Shown: piece by piece, positions 21,141 to 30,717 of the stretch
Layout of the letters: each line of letters opens with the position of its first letter
Position numbering within the stretch: the stretch's first letter is position 1
Source of the DNA: Clostridiaceae bacterium
Lineage (GTDB): Bacteria > Bacillota > Clostridia > Acetivibrionales > DUMC01
Length of the DNA stretch: 64,000 nt
NCBI GenBank assembly: GCA_012840075.1
Contig: DUMC01000019.1
Coordinates: 1-64,000 of the forward strand
Direction: 5' to 3'
The notes under the pieces: model-generated
The model's input: the letters and a program-made list of their open reading frames with translations, nothing else
Told to the model about the DNA's origin: nothing
Databases searched by the model: none
Translations under genes and position numbers: made by a program

Positions 21141-21310
21141 AATTTTATTTCCTATTGATATAAACCTTGCTATTTTTTGGCTATAATATATAAGTAAATT
21201 TTTATTAGAAGAATTGTTGGCATTGATTAATTGTTATATTGATATTACGATTCAAATTTAAAAAAATGAGTTGCCCTCATTAATAAAAGAGTTATAAGGG
21301 AGGGTTATAG

Positions 21311-22258
21311 GTGCTTGAAATAGAAAAGCCAAGAATTGAATGCGAAGAGATGAGCGAAGATAAAACTTACGGAAGATTTGTAGTAGAACCATTGGAAAGA
21401 GGATACGGGATAACTCTGGGTAATTCTTTAAGGCGTGTACTCCTCTCTTCATTACCTGGTGCAGCGGTTACCTCGATAAAAATTGACGGAGTGCTTCACG
21501 AATTTTCAACAGTACCGGGTGTAATTGAGGACGTGACTGAGATTATTTTAAACATTAAGGAATTAGCAATAAAGCTACATGGAGACGGCCCAAAAGTAGC
21601 ATATATTGATGCAGAGGGAGAAGGAGTTGTCACGGCTGCTGATATTAAGGCTGATGCTGATGTAGAAATATGTAATCCTGATTTGCATATTGCGACATTA
21701 AACGGGGACAGCAGGTTTTACATGGAAATGGTAATCAATAAAGGAAGAGGTTATGTAACTGCAGATAAGAACAAGCATCCGGGGCAGCCGATAGGTATTA
21801 TTCCTGTTGATTCCATATATTCACCTGTGAAGAAAGTAAATTACCTGGTAGAAAATACCCGTGTAGGACAAGATACCGATTACGACAAACTAATTCTTGA
21901 AGTAAAAACAAACGGAACTATAAATCCGGAAGATGCAATCAGTATTGGAGCAAAAATACTGAGCGAACATTTAAAACTGTTCATAGATCTTTCAGAGCAT
22001 GCTAAGCATGCTGAGATCATGGTTGAAAAAGAAGAAACCAAGAAAGAAAAAGTTCTTGAAATGACTGTAGAAGAACTTGACCTGTCCGTAAGGTCATATA
22101 ACTGCTTAAAAAGAGCAGGTATTAATACAGTAGAAGATTTAATTAACAGAACCGAAGAAGATATGATGAAAGTGAGAAATCTCGGTCGAAAGTCTCTTGA
22201 AGAAGTCATTCAAAAATTGGCCGCTTTGGGACTTTCTCTAAAGAAGAGCGAAGATTAA
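21311..22258 (+). CDS. rpoA: RNA polymerase alpha subunit
   Basis: 315 residues from a GTG start. The N-terminal assembly domain has [20 protein letters not shown]. The C-terminal domain, with [20 protein letters not shown] and [11 protein letters not shown], binds UP elements and activators. GGGAGGG precedes the start. Confidence 0.98.
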   Translation: MLEIEKPRIECEEMSEDKTYGRFVVEPLERGYGITLGNSLRRVLLSSLPGAAVTSIKIDGVLHEFSTVPGVIEDVTEIILNIKELAIKLHGDGPKVAYIDAEGEGVVTAADIKADADVEICNPDLHIATLNGDSRFYMEMVINKGRGYVTADKNKHPGQPIGIIPVDSIYSPVKKVNYLVENTRVGQDTDYDKLILEVKTNGTINPEDAISIGAKILSEHLKLFIDLSEHAKHAEIMVEKEETKKEKVLEMTVEELDLSVRSYNCLKRAGINTVEDLINRTEEDMMKVRNLGRKSLEEVIQKLAALGLSLKKSED

Positions 22259-22294
22259 CGGAGCAAGATTATTGACGCAGGGAGGTTGTATATA

Positions 22295-22822
22295 ATGCCA
22301 CGACAGAGGAAATTAGGTCGCCCAACAGACCATAGAAAAGCAATGCTCAGAGGATTGGTTACTGCTTTGTTAGCTTATGGCAGGATAGAAACAACCGAAG
22401 CCAGAGCTAAAGAAGTAAAAAATATAGCAGAAAGCTTAATTGCGCGTGCAGTAAAAGAAGTAGACAACTTCACATCAAAACAAGTTAAAGTAAGCGCAGC
22501 AAAATTAGACAGCAAGGGCAGAAAGATTACAAAATCAGTTACTTCCAAGAATAACAGAAAATATGAAGTAGTCGAAAGAGAAGTAAAAACCGACTTAGTA
22601 ACGGTAGACAACCCTTCAAGACTACACGCAAGAAGACAAATCCTCAAGTGGGTCTATAGATTCAAAGATAAAGACGGTAATAATATAAACGTTGTCGATA
22701 AACTATTTGATGAAATAGCACCAAAATATAAAGACCGCAATGGAGGATATACAAGAATTTACAGGCTTGGACCAAGAAGAGGGGACGCTGCAGAAAAAGT
22801 TATCCTCGAACTCGTCGATTAA
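22295..22822 (+). CDS. rplQ: 50S ribosomal protein L17 with internal insertion
   Basis: 175 residues against about 120 in Bacillus. The N-terminal [17 protein letters not shown] and [19 protein letters not shown] align normally, as does everything from SRLHARRQ to [15 protein letters not shown]. Between them, roughly residues 53-106, is an extra charged segment ([20 protein letters not shown] and on). ATG 22295 follows GGGAGG. TTG 22286 is too close to that site. Confidence 0.96.
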   Translation: MPRQRKLGRPTDHRKAMLRGLVTALLAYGRIETTEARAKEVKNIAESLIARAVKEVDNFTSKQVKVSAAKLDSKGRKITKSVTSKNNRKYEVVEREVKTDLVTVDNPSRLHARRQILKWVYRFKDKDGNNINVVDKLFDEIAPKYKDRNGGYTRIYRLGPRRGDAAEKVILELVD

Positions 22823-22828
22823 ACAAGA

Positions 22829-22985
22829 GTGAGACAGGGGGACGGTTCTCATGTCTAACGTTCGTGAAGAACGAAAGGCAGCGAGACAGACTAAGACAGA
22901 AGACGAAGCAAAAGAAAACAAAAGGAAGACAAAGGAACGGTTCTCTCGTCGATTCCTCTTGTCGATTTTCGTGTCAGTTAGGCAC
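22829..22985. repeat. candidate interspersed repeat (GGGGACGGTTCTC type)
   Basis: Two imperfect direct copies of AGACA-GG-ACGGTTCTC lie 91 bases apart (22835 and 22926 regions). Between them are a small CGTTC/GAACG hairpin and a strongly purine-biased stretch. From memory, GGGGACGGTTCTC-like sequences are scattered repeats in several Firmicutes genomes, often linked to REP-type elements. The open frames across it look like no protein. The rest of the gap up to 23277 is AT-rich with repeated TTCATAAAG units. Confidence 0.4.
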
Positions 22986-23041
22986 AATTAAATAAGGTCA
23001 ATTGCCGTGTGGCAAAGGGACGTTTTACGGAAAATTACTCG

Positions 23042-23076
23042 AAATCCCATGACAAAAGTCAATGGGATTTCATTTT
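23042..23076 (+). terminator. terminator after rplQ
   Basis: AAATCCCAT (23042-23050) pairs with ATGGGATTT (23062-23070) across an 11-base loop, and CATTTTA follows. The T-run is weak, so some read-through into the ecf genes is possible. Confidence 0.6.
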
Positions 23077-23277
23077 AGCGTTTATAAAGACACTTTCAAC
23101 GTTCATAAAGATATAAACATTGCGTTCATAGAGATATAAACATTCATAAATTCATAAAGGTATAACGTTCATAAAGGCATAATGATTATTCAAAAATTGC
23201 AATGATTATTGTAATTCATGAGGATCCAAAGATTATCGTATTTATAAATGGATATGTATTAATATACGGAGACGGAT

Positions 23278-24147
23278 ATGAAACAGGATATGAAAAGAAA
23301 TATTATTGAAATAATCAATGTCAGCCACACATATAAATCAGCCGATATAGAAAATACAATTGAAGCTCTTTCTAACGTTAATGTTGCCATAAAAGAAGGA
23401 AGCTTTGTAGTAATATTGGGCAGAAACGGTTCCGGAAAATCAACTTTAGCGAAGTTAATAAATGCTTTGATTTTGCCTACTGAAGGGAAAGTCATAGTAA
23501 ATGGAATGGATACGCGGGATAGTAAATATACATGGGAAATAAGGCGAACTGTGGGAATGGTTTTTCAAAACCCTGATAATCAAATAATCGGGACTACGGT
23601 AGAGGAAGATGTAGCATTTGGACCTGAAAATTTGGGAATTCCCCCTGCAGAAATTGTGAAAAGGGTAAGGAATTCATTAGAAATGGTTGGATTGTCGGAA
23701 TTTGGCAATAGTGCACCTCATTTGCTATCCGGAGGTCAAAAACAAAGAGTGGCAATAGCAGGTATTTTGGCCATGAAGCCGAAATGCATTGTTCTTGATG
23801 AAGCAACTTCAATGCTTGATCCAATAGGACGCAGGGAAGTAATGAATATATTGCAGAAATTGAACAAAGAAGAGGGAATAACTATAATACATATCACGCA
23901 CAATATGGATGAAGCATTTGTTGCAGATAGAGTTATTGTAATAAACGACGGTATGATTGTAGCTGACGGAACACCTAAAGAAATTTTTTCGGATGTTGAC
24001 AAAATTAAAGATTTAGGATTAGATGTACCTCAGGTAACTGAATTGCTTAATGAGCTTGGAAAATACGGATACACCCTTCCAAAAGGAATTCTAACAGTAG
24101 ATGAAGCTTTTGATGTCTTATGGCCTTTTTTGATGAATAGAGGATAA
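23278..24147 (+). CDS. ecfA1: ECF transporter ATPase EcfA1
   Basis: 289 residues. It is one of the two ATPases that power energy-coupling-factor vitamin and metal importers. It has Walker [10 protein letters not shown], the signature [13 protein letters not shown] and Walker [17 protein letters not shown] lies 6 bases before ATG 23278. It is followed by ecfA2 and ecfT. No substrate-binding S component is in the window, so this is probably the shared group II module. Confidence 0.95.
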   Translation: MKQDMKRNIIEIINVSHTYKSADIENTIEALSNVNVAIKEGSFVVILGRNGSGKSTLAKLINALILPTEGKVIVNGMDTRDSKYTWEIRRTVGMVFQNPDNQIIGTTVEEDVAFGPENLGIPPAEIVKRVRNSLEMVGLSEFGNSAPHLLSGGQKQRVAIAGILAMKPKCIVLDEATSMLDPIGRREVMNILQKLNKEEGITIIHITHNMDEAFVADRVIVINDGMIVADGTPKEIFSDVDKIKDLGLDVPQVTELLNELGKYGYTLPKGILTVDEAFDVLWPFLMNRG

Positions 24148-24361
24148 GTAAGGGTGGTATAAAATTTACGTGATGGAAATAATTTTTAGAGCATATAAAG
24201 ATAATTTGATAAAATATATGAAAATACTTTGGGAGTTTAGCTTCTGCAGTTTCACTTTTACTCCTTAAATATTTTCAATAAGCTTGATATTTTGATAATT
24301 ATTAATTATTACATAAAAACTATCACAAAGATATTGCAGTAAAACGGGGAAGAAAAACGAA

Positions 24362-25216
24362 ATGGCAATCGTTGTGGAAAACTTATCATATATATATTTG
24401 AAGGGAAGTCCTTTTGAAAGAAAGGCTTTAGATAACGTAAACCTGGTTATAAACCAAGGGGAGTTTGTAGGCATAATAGGGCATACCGGCTCAGGAAAAT
24501 CTACGCTTATACAGCACTTTAACGGAATATTAAAACCTACTTCCGGAAAAGTGATTGTTGATGGAATTGACACGTCAAATAAAGGGTTAAAGGAACTGAG
24601 AAAAAAGGTAGGAATTGTATTTCAATATCCTGAACAGCAGTTATTTGAGGAAACCGTATACAAAGATATTGCCTTTGGTTTAAAGCAACTGAATCAAAGT
24701 GAAGATGAGATTGATAAAAAAATAAGGAAAGTAATAAAAATAGTGGGCTTAGATGAAGATATATTGGAAAAGTCTCCTTTTGAACTTTCGGGCGGACAAA
24801 AAAGGAGGGTTGCCATAGCCGGTATATTAGTAATGGAACCTTCAATATTGGTTCTGGATGAACCTGCTGCAGGTCTTGACCCGAAGGGTAGAAATGAAAT
24901 ATTTGGATTTTTGCAGAAACTTTATAATCAGACTAAAATAACAATAATAATAGTATCTCACAATATGGAAGAAGTAGCAAAAATAGTAAATAGAGTTATT
25001 GTAATTAACAAAGGAAAAATAGCAATGGACGGAAGTCCAAGAGAAGTATTCAGCAATGTATCGGCGCTTGAAAATATAGGTCTTTCAGCACCACAAATAA
25101 CTTATCTTATGAAAAAGCTGAAGAAAAAAATACCTGACCTAAGAGACGATATATTCACGGTAGAAGAAGCAAAAAGAGAGATATTGCGATATCTAAAAGG
25201 TGGTGCACATGATTAG
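24362..25216 (+). CDS. ecfA2: ECF transporter ATPase EcfA2
   Basis: 284 residues, partner of EcfA1. It has Walker A GHTGSGKST, the signature LSGGQKRRVAIAG and Walker B ILVLDEPAAGLD. The 214-base gap from ecfA1 is AT-rich, without a clear terminator or promoter. The gene overlaps ecfT by 8 bases. Confidence 0.95.
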   Translation: MAIVVENLSYIYLKGSPFERKALDNVNLVINQGEFVGIIGHTGSGKSTLIQHFNGILKPTSGKVIVDGIDTSNKGLKELRKKVGIVFQYPEQQLFEETVYKDIAFGLKQLNQSEDEIDKKIRKVIKIVGLDEDILEKSPFELSGGQKRRVAIAGILVMEPSILVLDEPAAGLDPKGRNEIFGFLQKLYNQTKITIIIVSHNMEEVAKIVNRVIVINKGKIAMDGSPREVFSNVSALENIGLSAPQITYLMKKLKKKIPDLRDDIFTVEEAKREILRYLKGGAHD

Positions 25217-26006
25217 GGACATTTCACTTGGACAATATATACCGGGAAATTCACCTTTGCACAGGGCTGATCCAAGAGTTAAAATCTTGCTTACAATACT
25301 GTGCATGGTTTTAATATTCCTAGTAAATAATTATTTCAACTTTCTAATATTATATTTATTTACGGGCTTGATAATCACAGCATCGGAAATTCCTGTTAAA
25401 TATACTTTAAAAGGTTTAAAGCCAATTGCAATTATAGTGATATTTACTATTGTAATCAACTTGTTCACTGTAAAAGGTACGCCTATATTTAAATACGGCC
25501 CTGTTGAAATTTCAATTGAAGGAATTGATATATCCGTTAAACTGGCATTAAGGCTTTCATTAATGGTTATAATTACTTCATTATTAACTTTAACAACAAC
25601 ACCCATATTGCTTACAGACGCATTGGAAAGCTTGATGAAACCATTAAAATTTATTGGGGTACCTGTGCACGAAATTGCTATGATGATGACTATTTCACTA
25701 AGATTTATACCAACTTTGCTTGATGAAACTGAAAAAATCATGAAAGCCCAAGCATCAAGGGGAGCAGACTTCGATTCCGGCAATCTTCTGGAAAAAGCAA
25801 AAAGCTTCATCCCCATCCTAGTACCTTTATTTGTAAGTGCCTTCAGACGGGCAGATGAAATGGCCGTCGCAATGGAAGCGAGATGCTACAGAGGAAGCGA
25901 AGGAAGAACAAGAATGAAACAATTGAAAATTACACCGGTAGATTATAAAATAATAGCAGTGACACTTGCAGTAGCATCTGCCCTTATATATTTACAATAT
26001 GGTTAA
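25209..26006 (+). CDS. ecfT: ECF transporter transmembrane subunit EcfT
   Basis: 265 residues with several membrane helices. It couples the two ATPases to interchangeable S components. The two Ala-Arg-Gly-type coupling motifs are visible (AQASRGAD and AMEARCYRG). ATG 25209 follows AAGGTGG. GTG 25200 is possible. Confidence 0.95.
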   Translation: MIRDISLGQYIPGNSPLHRADPRVKILLTILCMVLIFLVNNYFNFLILYLFTGLIITASEIPVKYTLKGLKPIAIIVIFTIVINLFTVKGTPIFKYGPVEISIEGIDISVKLALRLSLMVIITSLLTLTTTPILLTDALESLMKPLKFIGVPVHEIAMMMTISLRFIPTLLDETEKIMKAQASRGADFDSGNLLEKAKSFIPILVPLFVSAFRRADEMAVAMEARCYRGSEGRTRMKQLKITPVDYKIIAVTLAVASALIYLQYG

Positions 26007-26038
26007 TATGCATTAATTCACAGAAAGGAGAGAAACCC

Positions 26039-26986
26039 ATGTATTACATTGGAATCGATCTCGGCGGCACAAACATTGCAGCAGGAATTGTCGATGAGGA
26101 AGGTAAAATAATTTTAAAGGACAGCGTTCCGACTTTAAGAGAAAGAGAATATCCTGAAATCATCAAGGATATGGCCATGTTATGTCTTAAGCTCATTAAA
26201 GATGCAGGATTGGATCTCAGTGATATTAAAAGTATTGGTGTAGGTGCACCAGGAACACCTGATGTTAAGAACGGGATATTGATATATGCAAATAATCTGA
26301 AATTCAAGAACGTACCTATAAGGACTGAAATGCAGAAATACATAAATCTGCCGGTTTATATCGATAATGATGCAAACTGTGCTGCATTAGCCGAAAGCGT
26401 TGCAGGTGCGGCAAAAGGGTACGAAAACTCTATTACCATTACATTGGGAACTGGAATCGGCGGCGGAATTGTTTTTGGCGGTAAAGTATATTCAGGTTTT
26501 AACGGTGCTGCTGCAGAAGTTGGGCACATTGTAATTGATTATCAAGGAAAGATGTGCACATGTGGAAGAAGAGGCTGCTGGGAAGCATACGGTTCAGCTC
26601 CTGCATTAATTGAACAAACTCAAGAAGCAGCTAAGCAGAACCCTGATTCTTTGATAAACAAGCTGGTTGACAATGATTTATCCAAGATAGACGCTAAGAC
26701 GGCATTCGATGCGGCAAAGCAAGGAGATAAAACTGCAAAGGAAGTAGTAGACAGGTATATTAAATATGTTGCGGAAGGTTTAATTGATTTAATCAATGTA
26801 TTCACTCCTGAAGTAATCGTTATTGGCGGCGGAATTTCCAAAGAAGGAGAATATTTGCTAAAACCTCTAAGAGAACATATAGCTAAAGGCGTTTATGCAA
26901 AAGACGTACCGCAGACGGAAATAAAAATAGCAATGATGGGCAATGACGCAGGTATTATAGGAGCTGCAATGCTTGGAAAGCAATGA
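26039..26986 (+). CDS. ROK-family sugar kinase (glucokinase-like)
   Basis: 315 residues. It probably phosphorylates glucose or a related hexose. YIGIDLGGTNIAAGIVDEEG is the phosphate-binding motif, ITLGTGIGGGIV follows, and the ROK zinc motif is CTCGRRGCWEAYGS. The C-terminal VIVIGGGIS is also typical. AAAGGAG lies 8 bases before the ATG. It is inserted between ecfT and truA with gaps of only 32 and 44 bases, so it is probably transcribed with them, which is an unusual place for a sugar kinase. Confidence 0.93.
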   Translation: MYYIGIDLGGTNIAAGIVDEEGKIILKDSVPTLREREYPEIIKDMAMLCLKLIKDAGLDLSDIKSIGVGAPGTPDVKNGILIYANNLKFKNVPIRTEMQKYINLPVYIDNDANCAALAESVAGAAKGYENSITITLGTGIGGGIVFGGKVYSGFNGAAAEVGHIVIDYQGKMCTCGRRGCWEAYGSAPALIEQTQEAAKQNPDSLINKLVDNDLSKIDAKTAFDAAKQGDKTAKEVVDRYIKYVAEGLIDLINVFTPEVIVIGGGISKEGEYLLKPLREHIAKGVYAKDVPQTEIKIAMMGNDAGIIGAAMLGKQ

Positions 26987-27030
26987 TGGATGAAATAATG
27001 TAAAATAGAATACAAACGAGAGATAGCAAA

Positions 27031-27768
27031 ATGAGGAATATTAAATTAACAATAGAGTATGACGGTACAAATTATAACGGATGGCAAAGCCAGAAAAACG
27101 GTGCAGGTATAGAAGATGTAATAAAAGAGGCGATCAAAAGTCTTACAGGTGAAGACGTTGACCTCATTGCTTCCGGACGTACGGATGCCGGCGTTCATGC
27201 CTTAGGGCAAGTAGCTAATTTTATTACCAATTCTTCTATACCTGCTGATAAATTTTCATTTGCCTTAAACACAAAGTTGCCCGAAGATATAGTTATTGTA
27301 AAATCCGAGGAAGTTGATAAGGATTTCCATGCCAGATTCAGCGCTAAATCAAAAACATACAGATATTTAATATACAATGATATTCATCCCTCAGCATTAC
27401 TTAGAAAAAGGGCATATCATGTATTTTATGAGCTTAACCTGGAAAACGTAAGAGAAGCTGCATCCTATTTTATAGGAACCCATGATTTTGCTGCCTTCAT
27501 GGCAAAAGGTAGCAATGTAAAAACAACTGTAAGAACTATAACTGACATTACAATAAATAAGAAAGAAAAATTAATAGAAATTGAAGTTACAGGCAACGGT
27601 TTTCTATACAACATGGTTAGAATTATTGCAGGTACTTTAGTAGATGTAGGTATAGGAAAAATCAATGTTGCAGATATTAAAGATATAATTGAAAGCCGCA
27701 GAAGAGAAAAAGCAGGGAAAACCTTGCCGCCATGGGGATTATATCTAGTTAAGGTTGATTATGATTAG
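27031..27768 (+). CDS. truA: tRNA pseudouridine synthase A
   Basis: 245 residues. It makes pseudouridine at positions 38-40 of tRNA anticodon arms. The catalytic Asp lies in ASGRTDAGVHALGQV, and NGFLYNMVRIIAGTLVDVG is conserved. In Firmicutes truA commonly follows ecfT. Confidence 0.97.
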   Translation: MRNIKLTIEYDGTNYNGWQSQKNGAGIEDVIKEAIKSLTGEDVDLIASGRTDAGVHALGQVANFITNSSIPADKFSFALNTKLPEDIVIVKSEEVDKDFHARFSAKSKTYRYLIYNDIHPSALLRKRAYHVFYELNLENVREAASYFIGTHDFAAFMAKGSNVKTTVRTITDITINKKEKLIEIEVTGNGFLYNMVRIIAGTLVDVGIGKINVADIKDIIESRRREKAGKTLPPWGLYLVKVDYD

Positions 27769-28157
27769 CAGAATTAAATCATTTGCAGAACAAAACCATT
27801 AGTAGAATAAAATCATTAACAGCATGAAATTTTGCGTACAATTAACATTAAAATAAAATAAAGCTTGATTTTTGTATTAATTTTTTTTGCTTATATAATC
27901 GTTTTTCAAAGTTGATTATGTGAAAGATAACAAGATGCTACCGCTATATTAAAGAGAAAATAAGAGATAAATTAAAATATTCGCAATTTATACTTGACAT
28001 CTAGAGTACACCTATATTAAAATGTTATAGTGCTATGTAGATAATGAAATAACAATATTTGTGATGATTTTAGATGTATCGCGGCAATTTAGTTTAGATA
28101 TATCGAAATAAAGCTGCTAAATAAAAAGAAAGGTAGTTTAAGGAGGTTAGTTATTTG
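27769..28157 (+). other. gap before rplM
   Basis: 389 bases of AT-rich sequence without a gene. It holds the promoter described separately and about 130 bases of leader ending in AAGGAGG. L13 leaders that bind L13 are known in Firmicutes, but I cannot identify a matching fold by eye. Confidence 0.5.
27994..28023 (+). promoter_or_regulatory. promoter of rplM-rpsI
   Basis: TTGACA (27994-27999), an 18-base spacer and TAAAAT (28018-28023). This is the strongest sigma-A match in the gap and separates rplM-rpsI from the truA transcript. Confidence 0.65.
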
Positions 28158-28592
28158 ATGAAAACGTATATGGCTAAGCCGGCAGAGGTAACCAGACGTT
28201 GGTATGTAGTAGATGCGGAAGGCAAGCCATTAGGAAGATTGGCTAGTGAAGTGGCGAAGATCTTAAGAGGGAAACATAAACCTCAATACACACCGCATGT
28301 TGATGTAGGAGATTATGTAATTGTTATAAACGCTGAAAAGGTCGTCCTAACCGGCAAAAAACTTGATCAGAAATACTACAGACATCATTCGGGATATCCC
28401 GGAGGATTAAAGGAAACAAAATACAGGGATTTTCTGCAGAAAAATCCGGAAAAAGCAATAGAAATAGCTGTAAAGGGCATGTTGCCAAAGAATAGTTTGG
28501 GAAGAGCAATGGCTAAAAAACTCAAAGTTTACAGGGGACCTGAACATGTCCACCAGGCTCAAAAACCCGAAGTTCTTGAACTGAATATTTAA
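28158..28592 (+). CDS. rplM: 50S ribosomal protein L13
   Basis: 144 residues. [36 protein letters not shown] and [12 protein letters not shown] are conserved. ATG 28158 follows AGGAGG at 28141-28146. TTG 28155 is the alternative. L13 initiates 50S assembly, and its gene is paired with rpsI as usual. Confidence 0.97.
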   Translation: MKTYMAKPAEVTRRWYVVDAEGKPLGRLASEVAKILRGKHKPQYTPHVDVGDYVIVINAEKVVLTGKKLDQKYYRHHSGYPGGLKETKYRDFLQKNPEKAIEIAVKGMLPKNSLGRAMAKKLKVYRGPEHVHQAQKPEVLELNI

Positions 28593-28615
28593 TAGAAGGG
28601 AGGCACCGGTGTTAA

Positions 28616-29008
28616 ATGGAGAAAGTACAATATTATGGAACAGGAAGAAGAAAAAAATCCGTAGCAAGAGTAAGGTTGATACCTGGAGATGGAAAAATAA
28701 TAATTAATGATAGAACTCTTGATGAATACTTCGGGCTGGAAACTTTAAAAGTCATTGTAAAGCAACCTCTGGTCATTACAGATACACTCGGAAAATTTGA
28801 TGTTCTGTGCAAGGTTAGTGGGGGTGGTTTTACAGGCCAAGCCGGAGCTATAAGGCATGGTATAGCAAGAGCGTTACTTGAAGCTGACGAAGAATTCAGG
28901 CCGGTCCTGAAGAAAGCAGGATTTCTAACAAGAGATCCAAGAATGAAAGAAAGAAAGAAGTATGGCTTGAAAAAAGCAAGAAAAGCACCACAATACTCAA
29001 AGAGATGA
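28616..29008 (+). CDS. rpsI: 30S ribosomal protein S9
   Basis: 130 residues. [33 protein letters not shown] and the C-terminal [12 protein letters not shown], which reaches the P-site tRNA, are all present. It is the last gene of the ribosomal stretch and is followed by two hairpins. Confidence 0.98.
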   Translation: MEKVQYYGTGRRKKSVARVRLIPGDGKIIINDRTLDEYFGLETLKVIVKQPLVITDTLGKFDVLCKVSGGGFTGQAGAIRHGIARALLEADEEFRPVLKKAGFLTRDPRMKERKKYGLKKARKAPQYSKR

Positions 29009-29068
29009 TTGCTGTATATTTACAAACAAGTCTGTTCAAACTTACAAGTTTACTTATTACAAGCAAAC

Positions 29069-29106
29069 AACCGTCATTGGTTTGAAACCTTTGGCGGTTT
29101 TTTATG
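29069..29106 (+). terminator. terminator after rpsI
   Basis: An imperfect stem from AACCGTCATTGG to CCTTTGGCGGTT (29069-29099) is directly followed by a T-run. A second strong hairpin, AACCACCTG/CAGGTGGTT (29144-29152 with 29158-29166), then AAAATTTTATA, backs it up. The rest of the gap to 29342 holds nothing else I can name. Confidence 0.8.
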
Positions 29107-29342
29107 TTTAGTGAGCAAACTTATATGTAACCAACCGGACAAAAACCACCTGTTTTGCAGGTGGTTAAAATTTTATATTAATGACAAAAGATGTTATTAT
29201 ACAACAAAAATAGATGTTTTTCTCTGAAGGGAAAAAGTAAATCGTTCACGAATATAAAAATATTATAAATTTGCTTAGTAGGTATTTCCAGTATCTTGCT
29301 ATTTTGAAATCAGGCTTGTGAAAAAAAGTCTATGGAGTTGAA

Positions 29343-30515
29343 ATGCAAATGGATAAACAAAAGGAGAAAAAAACAACAGCGGATAAATGGATAAAGATAA
29401 AAATAAGGCTTTGTGGTCTTCCTAATAAAACCTTGATTTTCATCATAATAGTATGGATTATCATCACAATAATAACCGTCCATGCTTTCTCAACAAGTCA
29501 AGTCATTGAACTTAAAACAAATAAAAATATTATTACCCAAAGGACGGTTTTTGATTATAAAACCAAAGAATTACCAAATGGAGTTATTGGAGCTGAGGGA
29601 ATTATATTTCCAAAAACACAAAGCTTTATAGATGTATATATTGAGACCACAATAACTGCTATAGAATCTGTTAATGTTAAGGGCAATTACTCAATATTGC
29701 TAAAAATAATAGCTGAGGGGTTATGGGAACGTGCTGAGACCTTGAAAGAAAAACAATACTTCAATAATGAAGGAGAAAGTATCGAGGTAATAAACCAAAA
29801 AGTTTCAATTGATTTAGAGAAGATTTTTAATGACATAGAAGTAATTTCTAATGAAATAATAGGCAGCAGGCCAACCAAATTTTTTATTAACATTATTCCG
29901 GTTATTGAAGGAGACATTACTTATGAAAGTAATAAAATAGATATTGAATCAAATATGGTTATGAAATTCGAACTTTCTCCAACCCAAGTGACTTTTAACG
30001 GGGATGAGGAATATTTAAAGCAGATTCCTATTGAAGAAATAGAAGTAATAGAAAATAAAATAAATTTATTTGGTTTGATGGTGCCTATTCGAGTTTATAG
30101 ATATATATCGCTTCCTATTTTTCTGATTTTTACAAGCTTTATATTACTGATACTAATATTAAAAAGACAAATAAGAATTGAACAAATGACTGAAGTTGAC
30201 GAGATAGAAAGGAAATATAAAAATAGACTGGTTCCAATACAACAACCTATAGATTATAAAAATAAAACACATATTCCTCTAGAGAGTATGGAAGCATTGG
30301 TTAGGATATCGGATGAACAAGACAGGGGAATATTTAAATATCGAAGTGATATTGAGGGAAAGATCTTTTACTATGTGATTGAAGATAATTATATATATAC
30401 ATATACGATTGATACCGATAATAATAGGAAAAATATTATTAATACAAGTATTATTGATACAGATATCATTGATACAAATAATAATAGCGAAAAACAAAAA
30501 GAAAAAGCGATGTGA
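29343..30515 (+). CDS. DUF5305-like membrane-anchored protein
   Basis: 390 residues. One membrane helix near residues 30-50 (KTLIFIIIVWIIITIITV) is followed by an extracellular beta-rich domain of about 200 residues (containing VFDYKTKELPNGVIGAEGII, LKIIAEGLWERAE and FFINIIPVIEGDITYE). A second helix lies near 255-275 (YISLPIFLIFTSFILLILI), then a cytoplasmic tail. This layout matches DUF5305 proteins, which are often found near SipW-type signal peptidases. The last 40 residues are a low-complexity run of I, D, T and N. The function is unknown. Context suggests a helper in processing or assembly of the secreted protein at 30718. Confidence 0.65.
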   Translation: MQMDKQKEKKTTADKWIKIKIRLCGLPNKTLIFIIIVWIIITIITVHAFSTSQVIELKTNKNIITQRTVFDYKTKELPNGVIGAEGIIFPKTQSFIDVYIETTITAIESVNVKGNYSILLKIIAEGLWERAETLKEKQYFNNEGESIEVINQKVSIDLEKIFNDIEVISNEIIGSRPTKFFINIIPVIEGDITYESNKIDIESNMVMKFELSPTQVTFNGDEEYLKQIPIEEIEVIENKINLFGLMVPIRVYRYISLPIFLIFTSFILLILILKRQIRIEQMTEVDEIERKYKNRLVPIQQPIDYKNKTHIPLESMEALVRISDEQDRGIFKYRSDIEGKIFYYVIEDNYIYTYTIDTDNNRKNIINTSIIDTDIIDTNNNSEKQKEKAM

Positions 30516-30600
30516 CTACTTATAGATTATTAATTTAAACCCTCCTCAAAAAATAAAATATTACACTAAAGTATACCGTGCTATTATCCTAAGGTATAAT

Positions 30601-30680
30601 GCCATAATTATACTTCTCAAATCCGAAAAGTAGCCCAGGGGTCGATGTGCCGGTCTTAAAGATAAGACATAATGTAGTTG
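30601..30680 (+). promoter_or_regulatory. unidentified structured leader
   Basis: Between the DUF5305-like gene and the secreted-protein gene lies a GC-richer block in AT-rich DNA. It has ACTT/AAGT arms around a CCGAAA loop, then CCCAGGGG..GTGCCGG, then a GTCTT/AAGAC hairpin (30654-30668). TATAAT at 30595-30600 lies just before it. It looks like a folded 5' leader. It does not match a riboswitch class I can name. A loose likeness to c-di-GMP-I aptamers (CCGAAA, GGTCT) lacks their conserved GGGACGCAAAGC core. Confidence 0.35.
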
Positions 30681-30717
30681 TCAAACAAAAAAACTAAAGA
30701 AATTGGGAGGGTTTTAA

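Noticed and set aside
29009-29227. Frame after rpsI
   Set aside because: It crosses two strong hairpin terminators, so it is non-coding.
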